Below are positions 16,621 through 24,649 of a stretch of 52,374 bases of DNA, in pieces. A program made the position numbers and the translations under genes. Below the pieces are notes generated by a model. That model ran no database searches and had not been told where the DNA came from. It saw only the letters and a list, made by a program, of their open reading frames with translations. Every line of letters starts with the position of its first letter. The stretch's first letter is position 1. Source of the DNA: Marinomonas fungiae (GTDB lineage Bacteria > Pseudomonadota > Gammaproteobacteria > Pseudomonadales > Marinomonadaceae); the NCBI RefSeq assembly GCF_001418205.1, contig NZ_LIQF01000019.1, positions 1 through 52,374 on the forward strand, in the 5' to 3' direction.

Positions 16621-18153
16621 TTACGCCTCCAATACAATTCGGGCGTTTGGCAATTCACTTTGCTTCAGCCTTTTTGCCATGGCAAGTTCGTATTCTTGAC
16701 GAACTGTAATAGCTAACTGTTTTTTTGTCAGTCGAACAACCTTTGGCTCATAACTCTCTCTAGGCGATCCTGAATCCTGCTTCTTAGAAGTTTCATCCTT
16801 AGCCGTTAAAGGTTTGAAATACTCTGGACTGGCGTTAGTGATAACTGGCGGCTCTATACGCCATTTATACTCAATCTTGTGCGATGTTTTTTCCCGCCAG
16901 TTTGCATTGGGTATTTTTGGGTGCTTATCCATATCAGACAAACAATCTGCTTTTATAGGTGATAACTCAACAATGTCTACTTCGCTGACTGAGTACCTCT
17001 TGAATGTATTATTTTCCCAAGCTTCAAAACCACCAGAAATCATCCCTAGACTCATGTCGATGCTCAATTCATTGTGGCTATTAGTTAAAAACATATCTAA
17101 GCAGTTCATCAGCTCTTTTACCTGAATACCGGTGAGTTTTACGCCTAACTCAAAGCCTTGATCCATACCATGCGCTTGAAAATTGGCCGACATCACCATG
17201 CCATGCATTCCATCTACTACAATCGCTTTGGCATGTAGCCATTTAAAACACATCACCGATGCACCAGCCTGTTTCATAGCCAACAACGCTGGCATGGCTG
17301 CGGGTCTTTGGCGAGATAGAATGGTGACTTTTAGCCCCGACTTCGCACGTTCACATATTGCTTTTACAAGCTGATGGTCCTCTTGCCATCCAAAACTCGA
17401 TATGATGAGTTCATTTTCCGCTTGATTGATCAACGCTAATGCGTGTTCCCTAATTCGAGCGTCTTCACTCGATGTGACCAGTATTTCAGTTAATTCCCTT
17501 GGGTATCTGACATTGCCCGGCGACTTATAAGCTGAGAATTCACCACGGCTTGTCATATGGTGCTGCGCACTCTCGAAGATTGCCCAACGGAACACATTCA
17601 CGATCTCAGCTATTTGATGGCGTGAAAGCGCGACCCCCAGCTCTTCATTTCGTAAAAGTGCTTCTTCTGTAAGGTTTGCCGTTAAAAGCAACCCTTTAGC
17701 ATTACCAGTTTCATGTAATGCGTCTATAACAACGGCTTTTGCGTGGAAATGCGGCGCAGATGCAAAGTGAACATGTCCAGACAATTTGTTTAACATTTCC
17801 TTATGCTGCACAAGACACTTCTTACCAAATTCATCGTCAGGCACATCGCCATCAAGACGAGTCTCACATGCCAATAGTATGTACACACGAACTTTGCGCT
17901 TTGCAGCTTTTAGGACAGCAGATTCGACATTCTCATCAGCAAGTAAAAACGTACTAAGAATAACCGAGTGCTCAGCATTATCGATTAATTCGACAACTCT
18001 TGATTGCAGCTCATTGCAGAACAAAGAGCTATTAATAGGTTGCGGATCAGATACCTGTTTAGGTAAAACAGGCAAAAGCACAGGGGGCAACTTGGTATTT
18101 GATTGATCAACAATCTTAGTTTCAGTCTTAGTAAACTTTTCAATTAAATTCAT
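16621..18153 (-). CDS. Phospholipase D-superfamily protein with two HKD motifs
   Basis: 510 residues from the ATG at 18153 (AAGGA 9 bases upstream; a GTG one codon earlier is possible). Two complete HKD half-sites are visible: HAKAVVID (H137, K139, D144) followed by TANLT, and HAKAIVVD (H307, K309, D314) followed by SANF. Two half-sites in one chain form a complete PLD active site, acting as a nuclease or phosphodiesterase. There is no signal peptide, so it is cytoplasmic, which favours a nucleic-acid substrate over membrane lipid. The C-terminal 170 residues match nothing I know. It lies 9 bp after the winged-helix gene in a four-gene operon. It differs from DISARM, whose PLD protein comes with different partners. 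Confidence 0.85.
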   Translation of the reverse strand: MNLIEKFTKTETKIVDQSNTKLPPVLLPVLPKQVSDPQPINSSLFCNELQSRVVELIDNAEHSVILSTFLLADENVESAVLKAAKRKVRVYILLACETRLDGDVPDDEFGKKCLVQHKEMLNKLSGHVHFASAPHFHAKAVVIDALHETGNAKGLLLTANLTEEALLRNEELGVALSRHQIAEIVNVFRWAIFESAQHHMTSRGEFSAYKSPGNVRYPRELTEILVTSSEDARIREHALALINQAENELIISSFGWQEDHQLVKAICERAKSGLKVTILSRQRPAAMPALLAMKQAGASVMCFKWLHAKAIVVDGMHGMVMSANFQAHGMDQGFELGVKLTGIQVKELMNCLDMFLTNSHNELSIDMSLGMISGGFEAWENNTFKRYSVSEVDIVELSPIKADCLSDMDKHPKIPNANWREKTSHKIEYKWRIEPPVITNASPEYFKPLTAKDETSKKQDSGSPRESYEPKVVRLTKKQLAITVRQEYELAMAKRLKQSELPNARIVLEA

Positions 18154-18165
18154 CACTATGATTCC

Positions 18166-19275
18166 TTATAGGTTCCAATCATGGGCTGCAATGACATGCC
18201 AGGTATGCTGATTTTGCTGATCTTCTTCAGTCCAAAACTGATTTGCCAACTCAGCCCTATCAGGTAGTGTGAAATTCCAACTTTTAAAAGGTTCGAGTGC
18301 TTTTTCTCTCCAAACTTGGTACTTGCTATTAGTGGCATACATATTGATATTTTTCTCTAATCTCCATTCAGCCCACTTTTTAGCATCCAATTCAGTCAAT
18401 GCTGATATAGAAATATTGTGTAACTTCATCGCATCAAACGAGCCCAACTTGTGAACAGATGGTCTTTTTACGCTTACCGAGCGCTTCATATTGATTCGCT
18501 CAGATTCAGTAGTATTTTCGAAAACCACTGACAAGATTTCAGTTTGCTCATCCCATTGTTCAAGCAAGCCCTCACTATGCAGAAGTACTTTCAAAAATTG
18601 CTGACGACTGATTGGTTCAACCCGACGTGAAAATATAAGATCCTTTCCGCGCTTCACATCGACATTGCCTTCAGTCACATTCCACTCGATGTAATACGGT
18701 TTTCCTTGCGGTGAGATGCGCTCACCTTTGAGTTCAATTTTGTCAACGCGTACTTCCGAACCTCCACCTATTGGTTCAACCTTCAGGCCACGAACGTCTT
18801 TGACTAGTTGAGGAACCTCAACTAGTAGCTTTGCTCTTTCATTTAGCTCATTTCTGTTTTTTCCAAGTCCGATCGACGCTGCACTAGGCTCTGTGTGCGC
18901 ATCAATAGTAAGAAGTGGATGAGGCAATAAAGGCTCATGACAAACGCAAAGGCTCCAACACCCATCTTCTGGCACTAGGATTTGATCTTTCTCAAGAGCA
19001 ATCAGTCCTGATTCAGTGAGCCTGTATTGGTCTCGATTAGACTCAGCAAGCCCATATAATCGACATATGTTTAGTAACCTATCAGCAACTACACGACGTC
19101 CGATTTTGTCCCCAAATAAATGCTCGGAGCACTCAGCAGAACTCGCATTCGGATAATCTTGAAGGAATTGCAGCACGCAGTTAATTTCTGGACGGCTATC
19201 TGCCAGCGCGATTTCACCCTGTATGAGCCAACTTTCAGTTTTAATTTCTCGTTTTAGTATGATGTCCTGGCTCAT
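18166..19275 (-). CDS. Unknown protein with N-terminal winged-helix-like region
   Basis: 369 residues. Residues about 25-85 look like a winged helix: two helices, then RRVVADRLLNICRLYGLAE and a short wing ending in YRLTESGLIALE. The remainder is mixed alpha/beta with no motif I recognise; the C-terminus is Trp-rich (YQVWREKALEPFKSWNF, then WTEEDQQNQHTWHVIAAHDW). The start overlaps the helicase stop by 4 bp (ATGA) with GGAGG upstream, so the two are translationally coupled. It may be an adaptor or DNA-recognition subunit for the helicase and PLD nuclease, by context only. Confidence 0.7.
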   Translation of the reverse strand: MSQDIILKREIKTESWLIQGEIALADSRPEINCVLQFLQDYPNASSAECSEHLFGDKIGRRVVADRLLNICRLYGLAESNRDQYRLTESGLIALEKDQILVPEDGCWSLCVCHEPLLPHPLLTIDAHTEPSAASIGLGKNRNELNERAKLLVEVPQLVKDVRGLKVEPIGGGSEVRVDKIELKGERISPQGKPYYIEWNVTEGNVDVKRGKDLIFSRRVEPISRQQFLKVLLHSEGLLEQWDEQTEILSVVFENTTESERINMKRSVSVKRPSVHKLGSFDAMKLHNISISALTELDAKKWAEWRLEKNINMYATNSKYQVWREKALEPFKSWNFTLPDRAELANQFWTEEDQQNQHTWHVIAAHDWNL

Positions 19276-22001
19276 AGTGCCTCCTGTGATTCAGTCTCGA
19301 TTGTTGTAGACCAGTAAGAATTGCTGGCAAAAGTACCTAACACACCCGATGCCTTTTGCATTGCAGGGCGGTTTCCGTACACAATGAGCTGATGCTTGGC
19401 CCTCGTAATTGCAACATTCAAGCGATTTGGGCTTTCAAGAAAACTCGTGGGATGGTTATTTGCGAAACTAAGCATGACAAAATCAGCCTCATGCCCCTGA
19501 AAACGGTCTACGGTACATATCTGAATATCAATATACGGTGATGATTTTTCACCTCGATAGAAATGCCTTACTCCGTGATGATTTCCCGTCCACTTTCGTA
19601 AAGCTCGACGTATAGCTCGCTCTTGAGCCCGATAGAATGCCAAAACAGCAACTTCCCAAGGCTTTTGTTGGTTTTTCTCAACATTTGGGTTTGATTTTGC
19701 CCAAGAATCAAAGCGACTTAATTCTTTTAATATTTCTTCTACTTCAGCGGTGATTTCACCTTCTTTGCCTTTTCGACCTTTAACATCGTGCCATATACAA
19801 CGATGTGAGCCGCTTCGGTATCCCCAGTCCCGCTTTTCAGCTTGGCCATCAGGACTTTGCAGTGCTTTTTCATGGTATATATGTACTCGGGAAAACTCGG
19901 CAATGTCTGGATGCATTCTGTGCTGGTAACTAAGCCGTATTTGTCGTTGTTCCAAAACACTGGCTGGAAGTCCATCAGACAGAGCGGTGCCTTGTTTCTG
20001 ATACTCTGTTCGTTCAAATCCAACTTGTAGTGATTCAAGGATAGAAGGCAGTGCGATCCTACGTATCCTGTCTATTGCAGTGAACGTATCTTTTTCTGAG
20101 TCAAATGGTAGTAGCGCTTTGATATCCTCCTCTAACTTATTAACAGTTTTAGAACTTCCGTTAGATTCTGTATTTAGGCGCTGTTCGTACATACGAGCCA
20201 GTCGCCACGCTAACTGGGATTCCCAGCTATCGGACTCGGTCTTGATTTTTGTACGAGTTAATCTCGAATGCGCTGCAAGTCGCATTTCTAACTTTTCCGG
20301 TAACGCAGGCAGCCCCCTTATGGTCGTCAAATCCAGGGGTAGGTGATTAGCATTCTGAGCGATGAACGCTGACGAACCAAGGACTACTGATGCGTAAGGG
20401 AGATCTGTCTTCGGACCTTTAGATGATGCAACCAATACATTTTTGGACTTTGCTTGCTGATGATAAAATTCAATTGTCTTTTCATCGTCAGTGCAAACCA
20501 AGGATACTTCTCGTTTCTGAATATTGATTTGTCGAGCAGAGAAAATATCTGCGCATGCTTCTCGCTGATAACGATCCTGTAAACATGGCTGCAAATTTAC
20601 TTCGGTAGCTTCATCATCAACATAAGGTGAAAGCTGTTTTGGGTCTCCCACCATGATCCAACGCTTGGCAAGTACCGCTGGCACCAAAAACTCTTGAAAA
20701 GTTGTTTTTGATGCTTCATCAATAATCATCACATCGAAGATTGGCGATGTTGATTGTTTATTTTTGATATCAGGATGCTGAAGCAACCCAATAGTTGTCC
20801 CGCAAACTAAATTCGCCGCTTCAAGAACAAGACGCTCAACAATATGTTTACCTTCACCGACCTTACTTTTAAGTAACTTCTGACTAACTGAAATGTGCGG
20901 TTGTTGCTGAAGATGTTTTAGCAATCTTGTGCGTTCAGTTTTAACAAACTCTTCCAATTGCCATGGCTTTGCCTTTTGAGAAACGCTTGATTTATCTCCA
21001 ATCCGTACAGGTAACACCATGTCGCGATAAATATTTTCTTCAGACATCATTCGTTCAAGAACATTGTCAACAGCAACGTGTGTTGATGCACAAAGTAAGA
21101 TCCGCTTACCTCGCTTTATTAATTGAAGAATCAGTTCGCAAATGGCTGTAGTTTTGCCAGATCCTGGGGGGCCTTCAAGGAAGGCAAAGTCTGGTGTATT
21201 GAGTGCAATATTTACAAACTCACGCTGCTGAGATGTTCCCTCTCTTGCTCCATCGGTAAGAACGTAGTAGTCATCGTTAAATAAGTGCTCATCATAAGGA
21301 ACATTCGGCCACTTAGCATGATCCTTACCTTCAAACAGCCTCAATAGCGGAAGATGGTGAATAGAAGGGGTGTCTTGTAAGCTTTGTAATGCATTAATCT
21401 GACACTTTAACTGGTATGTGTTTGGACGAATAACCAAATAGTCGTGGTCAGGTAAACGATCCAATAACAAGCTGTCATTCTCTACATTTCTGTCCAGGAC
21501 TGAAATTGCGTTGGATTTATTGAATCCAACATTGCTTTGTGATTTCCCAGTCAAATGCCAACCATAACCGTCTGGACACTCATACGACGACAGCCCATTG
21601 CCTAATTCACTCGCAATTTCGTCCGCGTGCTCCTCAGTTGCATAAGCCATTTTAGGTTTACCGTGACTTCTACAATTTGGGCATTCTCTAGCGGCACTAC
21701 CCACGGCTTTCCATCTAGCGGGGCTTGCTTCGTATACCGTGTCGGTACTTTCATCTAAAAAGAGCTTTAAGTTCTTTTCGAAATCACCGCAGATATCGGC
21801 AGGCTCAACTAATTGTATCCATACTCCACTTTGAGCATCGTCCAGCTTTTCCCAAGCTATCGCTTTAACAGCCTTCGTACTTTCCAGGAATTTTCGAGTG
21901 GTGTCTAAATACTTATAAAAGTCACCAAGACCACTCACTGCTTTACTAAGCAGGATGTCTGGCCTGTGAATACCTAAGTTTGCGTATCTTAATAACGCCA
22001 T
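19272..22001 (-). CDS. SF1 UPF1/DNA2-like helicase with zinc-finger-like insert
   Basis: 909 residues. A possible zinc ribbon lies at 107-150 (CPNC, later ECPDGYGWHLTGK). SF1B helicase motifs follow: Walker A GPPGSGKT (277-284), motif Ia STHVAVDNV, motif II IIDEAS (426-431), motif III GDPKQLSPY (452-460), then YQHRMHPDIAEF, VDRFQGHEADFV and the C-terminal RLNVAITRAKHQLIV. This is the UPF1/DNA2-type superfamily, which unwinds RNA or DNA 5'-3'. The start follows AAAGGA at good spacing. It is the first gene of the operon and lies about 30 bp from a predicted sigma54 transcription start. Its family occurs in several defence systems, but I do not recognise this set of partners. Confidence 0.85.
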   Translation of the reverse strand: MALLRYANLGIHRPDILLSKAVSGLGDFYKYLDTTRKFLESTKAVKAIAWEKLDDAQSGVWIQLVEPADICGDFEKNLKLFLDESTDTVYEASPARWKAVGSAARECPNCRSHGKPKMAYATEEHADEIASELGNGLSSYECPDGYGWHLTGKSQSNVGFNKSNAISVLDRNVENDSLLLDRLPDHDYLVIRPNTYQLKCQINALQSLQDTPSIHHLPLLRLFEGKDHAKWPNVPYDEHLFNDDYYVLTDGAREGTSQQREFVNIALNTPDFAFLEGPPGSGKTTAICELILQLIKRGKRILLCASTHVAVDNVLERMMSEENIYRDMVLPVRIGDKSSVSQKAKPWQLEEFVKTERTRLLKHLQQQPHISVSQKLLKSKVGEGKHIVERLVLEAANLVCGTTIGLLQHPDIKNKQSTSPIFDVMIIDEASKTTFQEFLVPAVLAKRWIMVGDPKQLSPYVDDEATEVNLQPCLQDRYQREACADIFSARQINIQKREVSLVCTDDEKTIEFYHQQAKSKNVLVASSKGPKTDLPYASVVLGSSAFIAQNANHLPLDLTTIRGLPALPEKLEMRLAAHSRLTRTKIKTESDSWESQLAWRLARMYEQRLNTESNGSSKTVNKLEEDIKALLPFDSEKDTFTAIDRIRRIALPSILESLQVGFERTEYQKQGTALSDGLPASVLEQRQIRLSYQHRMHPDIAEFSRVHIYHEKALQSPDGQAEKRDWGYRSGSHRCIWHDVKGRKGKEGEITAEVEEILKELSRFDSWAKSNPNVEKNQQKPWEVAVLAFYRAQERAIRRALRKWTGNHHGVRHFYRGEKSSPYIDIQICTVDRFQGHEADFVMLSFANNHPTSFLESPNRLNVAITRAKHQLIVYGNRPAMQKASGVLGTFASNSYWSTTIETESQEAL

Positions 22002-22040
22002 GTTTCGTCCTTTGATCGAATAAGTTGTTCATCCTATATG

Positions 22041-22056
22041 TCAAGCATCGTGCCAA
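22041..22056 (-). promoter_or_regulatory. Predicted sigma54 (-24/-12) promoter of the helicase-PLD operon
   Basis: The minus strand reads TTGGCACGATGCTTGA from 22056 to 22041. The RpoN consensus is TGGCACG-N4-TTGC; spacing is exact and only the last -12 base differs (TTGA for TTGC). The start site would be near 22030, leaving a leader of about 30 nt to the ATG at 22001. The operon itself encodes a GAFTGA-type activator, which makes this match much more credible. Confidence 0.75.
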
Positions 22057-22285
22057 CAACCTTCGACTTAAAGGCCTTATTAATTGCGCACCATCGAACA
22101 AATAAAGGTTTTTATAGGAAGGTATTTTTCACACCCTTTAGGTAAATTTATAACCCATAAACACCATTTTGTACATCACATAACTCTCATGAAGCCAAGA
22201 CAATGAAAAGAACCCAAACAACTTTACTTTGGCTACTTCTAATTGAAACGCCGTCATGATAAACGGGTACGGGGTAGGATGACGA

Positions 22286-22321
22286 CCAAGCCGTCAGATA
22301 TCTGGCCGCTTGGGCGTTTTT
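22286..22321 (+). terminator. Intrinsic terminator-like hairpin
   Basis: CCAAGC (22286-22291) pairs with GCTTGG (22308-22313) around the inner palindrome CAGATATCTG, followed by GCGTTTTT on the plus strand. Lies between the operon promoter and the traA remnant. Confidence 0.55.
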
Positions 22322-22331
22322 GTTGTTATAA

Positions 22332-22431
22332 GGAGCCCAGTAAAACCGCGCTGATTGCTGGAACGGTTGTGCCAATGACTTCTTGAGTGCTGGCAACGAT
22401 AGGTAAGGTTGCAGACATAACACTTTTATCG
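22332..22431 (-). pseudogene. traA': Remnant of the traA 3' end
   Basis: About 100 bp that align with the last 100 bp of the intact traA (23620-23720) on the same strand. Over 22335-22427 I count about 6 mismatches, all base substitutions. It ends VLLGSL-stop where the intact gene ends VLLGT-stop. No signal peptide, start or upstream part is present, so it is a non-functional copy. It lies between repeat copy 2 and the four-gene operon, which places a second traA-side boundary inside the hotspot. Confidence 0.85.
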
Positions 22432-22495
22432 CCTACAAGCGATGACAGAAGCGCCGTTGCTAGCCAACCGGTTTAGCTGAGCCCGTTTTTTTACA

Positions 22496-22529
22496 CCTAT
22501 GTGGACTCGGTTAGATAGATTGAAGAATT
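22496..22529. repeat. Direct repeat copy 2 flanking the hotspot cargo
   Basis: Identical over 34 bp to 15083-15116, 7.4 kb away, with the same orientation. The sequence just left (GGTTTAGCTGA near 22471 followed by a T-run) has a degenerate echo near 22624-22650, suggesting another old junction beside the toxin-antitoxin cargo. Confidence 0.85.
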
Positions 22530-22760
22530 GGATGCCTTGCTAGGGTGCCACTTGTTGTTACGCACTATTTGTAAGGGGATAGCTTTCATTCTGCCAGCCT
22601 TACAGACTTCCCCTCAAGTCATCTGGTTTAGCTGATTCTTTTTTTCATACCTTAGGTGTTAATTTTTGCAATGTTTTAAACCAGAAAGAGTGACATCCCC
22701 TCGAAATCAAACTGACCTACTCTCAAAGTTTCATGCCCAACAATTCGTATATCCATTGAC

Positions 22761-22788
22761 TACACAGAAAAGTCATTTAAACTGTGTA
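22761..22788 (+). promoter_or_regulatory. Probable operator of the toxin-antitoxin pair
   Basis: Inverted repeat TACACAG (22761-22767) and CTGTGTA (22782-22788), 28 bp upstream of the antitoxin start and overlapping a TTGACT that could be a -35 box. DUF1778 antitoxins are ribbon-helix-helix proteins that repress their own operon through such sites. Confidence 0.6.
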
Positions 22789-22815
22789 TTAAATAGATAT
22801 ACAGAGGATGGTGTC

Positions 22816-23082
22816 ATGGCTACAAAGACAGCCCCAATCAACATGCGAGTACTGCCATCGGTAAGAGACATCATCGATGCCGCAGCAAGTTTAAAAAAAG
22901 TTGATAGAACCGTGTTCATTCAGCAAGCAGCGCTCAATGAAGCGCATAGCGTGCTGGCCGAACAGCGGGATTTTGTTCTTGAAGCAAAGGCTTTTGAAGC
23001 GTTCGATAACGAACTTCGTGCTGAGCCACAGACTCTTGAAGGTATGAAAAATCTGTTTAAAAGGAGAGCACCTTGGGAATAA
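22816..23082 (+). CDS. tacA: DUF1778 antitoxin (TacA-like)
   Basis: 88 residues from the ATG at 22816. An N-terminal ribbon-helix-helix (APINMRVLPSVRDIIDAAASLKKVDRTVF) is followed by the toxin-binding C-terminus, as in TacA/DUF1778 antitoxins. A longer frame from 22666 has no ribosome binding site and no family similarity. It overlaps the toxin start by 10 bp, the usual arrangement. The antitoxin neutralises TacT and represses transcription with it. Confidence 0.88.
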   Translation: MATKTAPINMRVLPSVRDIIDAAASLKKVDRTVFIQQAALNEAHSVLAEQRDFVLEAKAFEAFDNELRAEPQTLEGMKNLFKRRAPWE

Positions 23083-23579
23083 GTGCACCAACACTACTCT
23101 CTGATGAGCACCAGATTAACGCCTTTCAATGTGGGATAGAAGAACTCGATACTTGGTTAAGAAAGCAGGCGTTAAAGAGTCAAAAGCGGGGAACCGCGAG
23201 AGTGTATGTAGTCAATGACGCTGACGTCCATCAAGTGGTCGGGTACTATGCCATTGCCATGGGATCAGTTTGCAGAGAGCAAGCTTTCAGTTCATTAAGA
23301 AGAAATAGTCCAGATCCCATTCCCATGGTGATTCTAGCCAGGCTTGGAGTAGATAACGCCTATCAAGGTCAAGGCATTGCGGCAGGTCTTTTAAAAGATT
23401 GTATCATTCGCTCAGTACAAGCAATGAACGCTGTCGGTGGAGCAGGAATCTTAGTCCATGCTATTGATAGTAGTGCGCAAACGTTCTACAAGAAATTTGG
23501 CTTCAAAGAATCGACGTTTGATCCTTTAGTACTAATGGCAAGGATCTGCGATATCGAAAAATCATTGCAGATAGACTGA
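23073..23579 (+). CDS. tacT: GNAT acetyltransferase toxin (TacT-like)
   Basis: 168 residues beginning at a TTG (MGISAPTLLSDEHQ) preceded by AAAGGAG; the shared MGISAP start is typical of this family. The acetyl-CoA loop QGQGIA is at 98-103 and the catalytic tyrosine region QTFYKKFGF at 136-144 (Y139). TacT-type toxins acetylate aminoacyl-tRNA and block translation. With tacA it should act as a stability module for the ICE or for this hotspot region. It converges with traA across a short hairpin. Confidence 0.88.
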   Translation: MGISAPTLLSDEHQINAFQCGIEELDTWLRKQALKSQKRGTARVYVVNDADVHQVVGYYAIAMGSVCREQAFSSLRRNSPDPIPMVILARLGVDNAYQGQGIAAGLLKDCIIRSVQAMNAVGGAGILVHAIDSSAQTFYKKFGFKESTFDPLVLMARICDIEKSLQID

Positions 23580-23582
23580 GAT

Positions 23583-23612
23583 GACGGCTCCCCTTGCACA
23601 AGAGAAGCCGTC
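23583..23612. terminator. Hairpin between tacT and traA
   Basis: GACGGCT (23583-23589) and AGCCGTC (23606-23612) form a 7-bp stem between two convergent genes, followed by an A/T-rich stretch on the plus strand. Confidence 0.5.
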
Positions 23613-23619
23613 TATATTA

Positions 23620-24006
23620 TCAAGTGCCCAGTAAGACTGCGCTGATTGCTGGAACAGTTGTGCCAATAACTTCTTGAGTGCTGGCAACAACAGGTAAGGT
23701 TGCAGACATAACACTTTCAACGACTGTTGGTGTGTTGTAGAGACCCATACCGCCACCAATTCCCAAAGCAAAAGCCATCAAGCTTTGGCGAGCGATACCG
23801 CCCACAATACCCACCAGAACCATGGCTCCAGCTACGATCCGTCCCAAAGTACCTTGGGTCCAATCTTTTAGGGTATCCCACACATCAGTGAACGCATCAC
23901 CACCAGTACCTGCAAAGGATGGCTCCGAAATTATTAGCGCCATTACCCCAAGCATTCCAATACTGACTAAACGTTGGGCTTGAATGCTACGAGCTTTATT
24001 CATCAT
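23620..24006 (-). CDS. traA: TraA, pilin precursor
   Basis: 128 residues with a long signal region (to about residue 32, ending SEPSFAGTGG) and two hydrophobic segments (about 55-85 and 100-128) typical of F-type pilin. It overlaps traV by 4 bp and ends the traL-E-K-B-V-A operon. The last 100 bp have a diverged second copy at 22332-22431. Confidence 0.88.
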   Translation of the reverse strand: MMNKARSIQAQRLVSIGMLGVMALIISEPSFAGTGGDAFTDVWDTLKDWTQGTLGRIVAGAMVLVGIVGGIARQSLMAFALGIGGGMGLYNTPTVVESVMSATLPVVASTQEVIGTTVPAISAVLLGT

Positions 24007-24575
24007 TTGTTAGTTTCTCCATAAATACTCAAATTATCGCGCTTACCATCAACATATACTGAGACTGGTTCGCTGTTAGTCTGAAGTGGACGAAGCACTG
24101 GCGAAACGGAACGAGGCACAGATACCCCGATGTCCCACCGACGTGGTTCAATTTCTGTATACACGTAACTGGATAAATTCAGGTCTCCACGCTCATCCTC
24201 CCAAGGCGCAATCCAAATCCGCATTACCCTTGATGGAATCCGAATTGGTACAGATTGCTGTGTCTCAGGTAATGCTGGATGGCTGAGTAGTCCCGTTTCT
24301 AAATCAGTTTGTGAATACTCGGAGAATGAACCCAGTCGAGTTGCAGCAGCATTAATTGTCTTAAGTGCAGCACCATTGCTAGTGAGTTCATACACTTCGC
24401 GAGCGGACAGGCAACGCACACCATCAGGCATACCTGAGCATCCGTATTCGCTGCTACCAAGACCTAATGAGCTACAACCTGACAAAACGGCAGAAGCAAA
24501 GGTCACTAACAAAAGTCCTACTTTAGACCATGTCTTTTGCTTACATTTGTGGTTGATCTGAATAAATGTCGTCAT
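24003..24575 (-). CDS. traV: TraV, outer-membrane lipoprotein of the transfer channel
   Basis: About 190 residues from the ATG at 24575, with a lipobox ending in ASAVLSGC and a following CSG pair typical of TraV. A longer frame from 24653 overlaps traB by 4 bp and also has a good ribosome binding site (AAGGAGGAG). It would put 26 extra residues before the signal peptide, so I prefer the shorter start, with GGAGG about 10 bases upstream. TraV anchors TraK-TraB in the outer-membrane core complex. Confidence 0.82.
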   Translation of the reverse strand: MTTFIQINHKCKQKTWSKVGLLLVTFASAVLSGCSSLGLGSSEYGCSGMPDGVRCLSAREVYELTSNGAALKTINAAATRLGSFSEYSQTDLETGLLSHPALPETQQSVPIRIPSRVMRIWIAPWEDERGDLNLSSYVYTEIEPRRWDIGVSVPRSVSPVLRPLQTNSEPVSVYVDGKRDNLSIYGETNK

Positions 24576-24649
24576 GGTGAACATTCCTCCGGATACACAT
24601 CTTATTGTCTTAAAGAGACCTTGTTCAGTTAGCAACATACAGTATTTTT

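Noticed and set aside
16621..22001. Assignment of the PLD and helicase genes to DISARM
   Set aside because: The DISARM DUF1998 protein and methyltransferases are absent, and the helicase is UPF1-like rather than the DISARM type.
22187..22423. Minus-strand ORF of 78 codons
   Set aside because: It reads the traA remnant in a wrong frame. A similar false ORF appears over intact traA at 23562-23771.
22666..22815. N-terminal extension of the DUF1778 antitoxin
   Set aside because: No ribosome binding site, no family similarity, and it would cover the operator-like inverted repeat.
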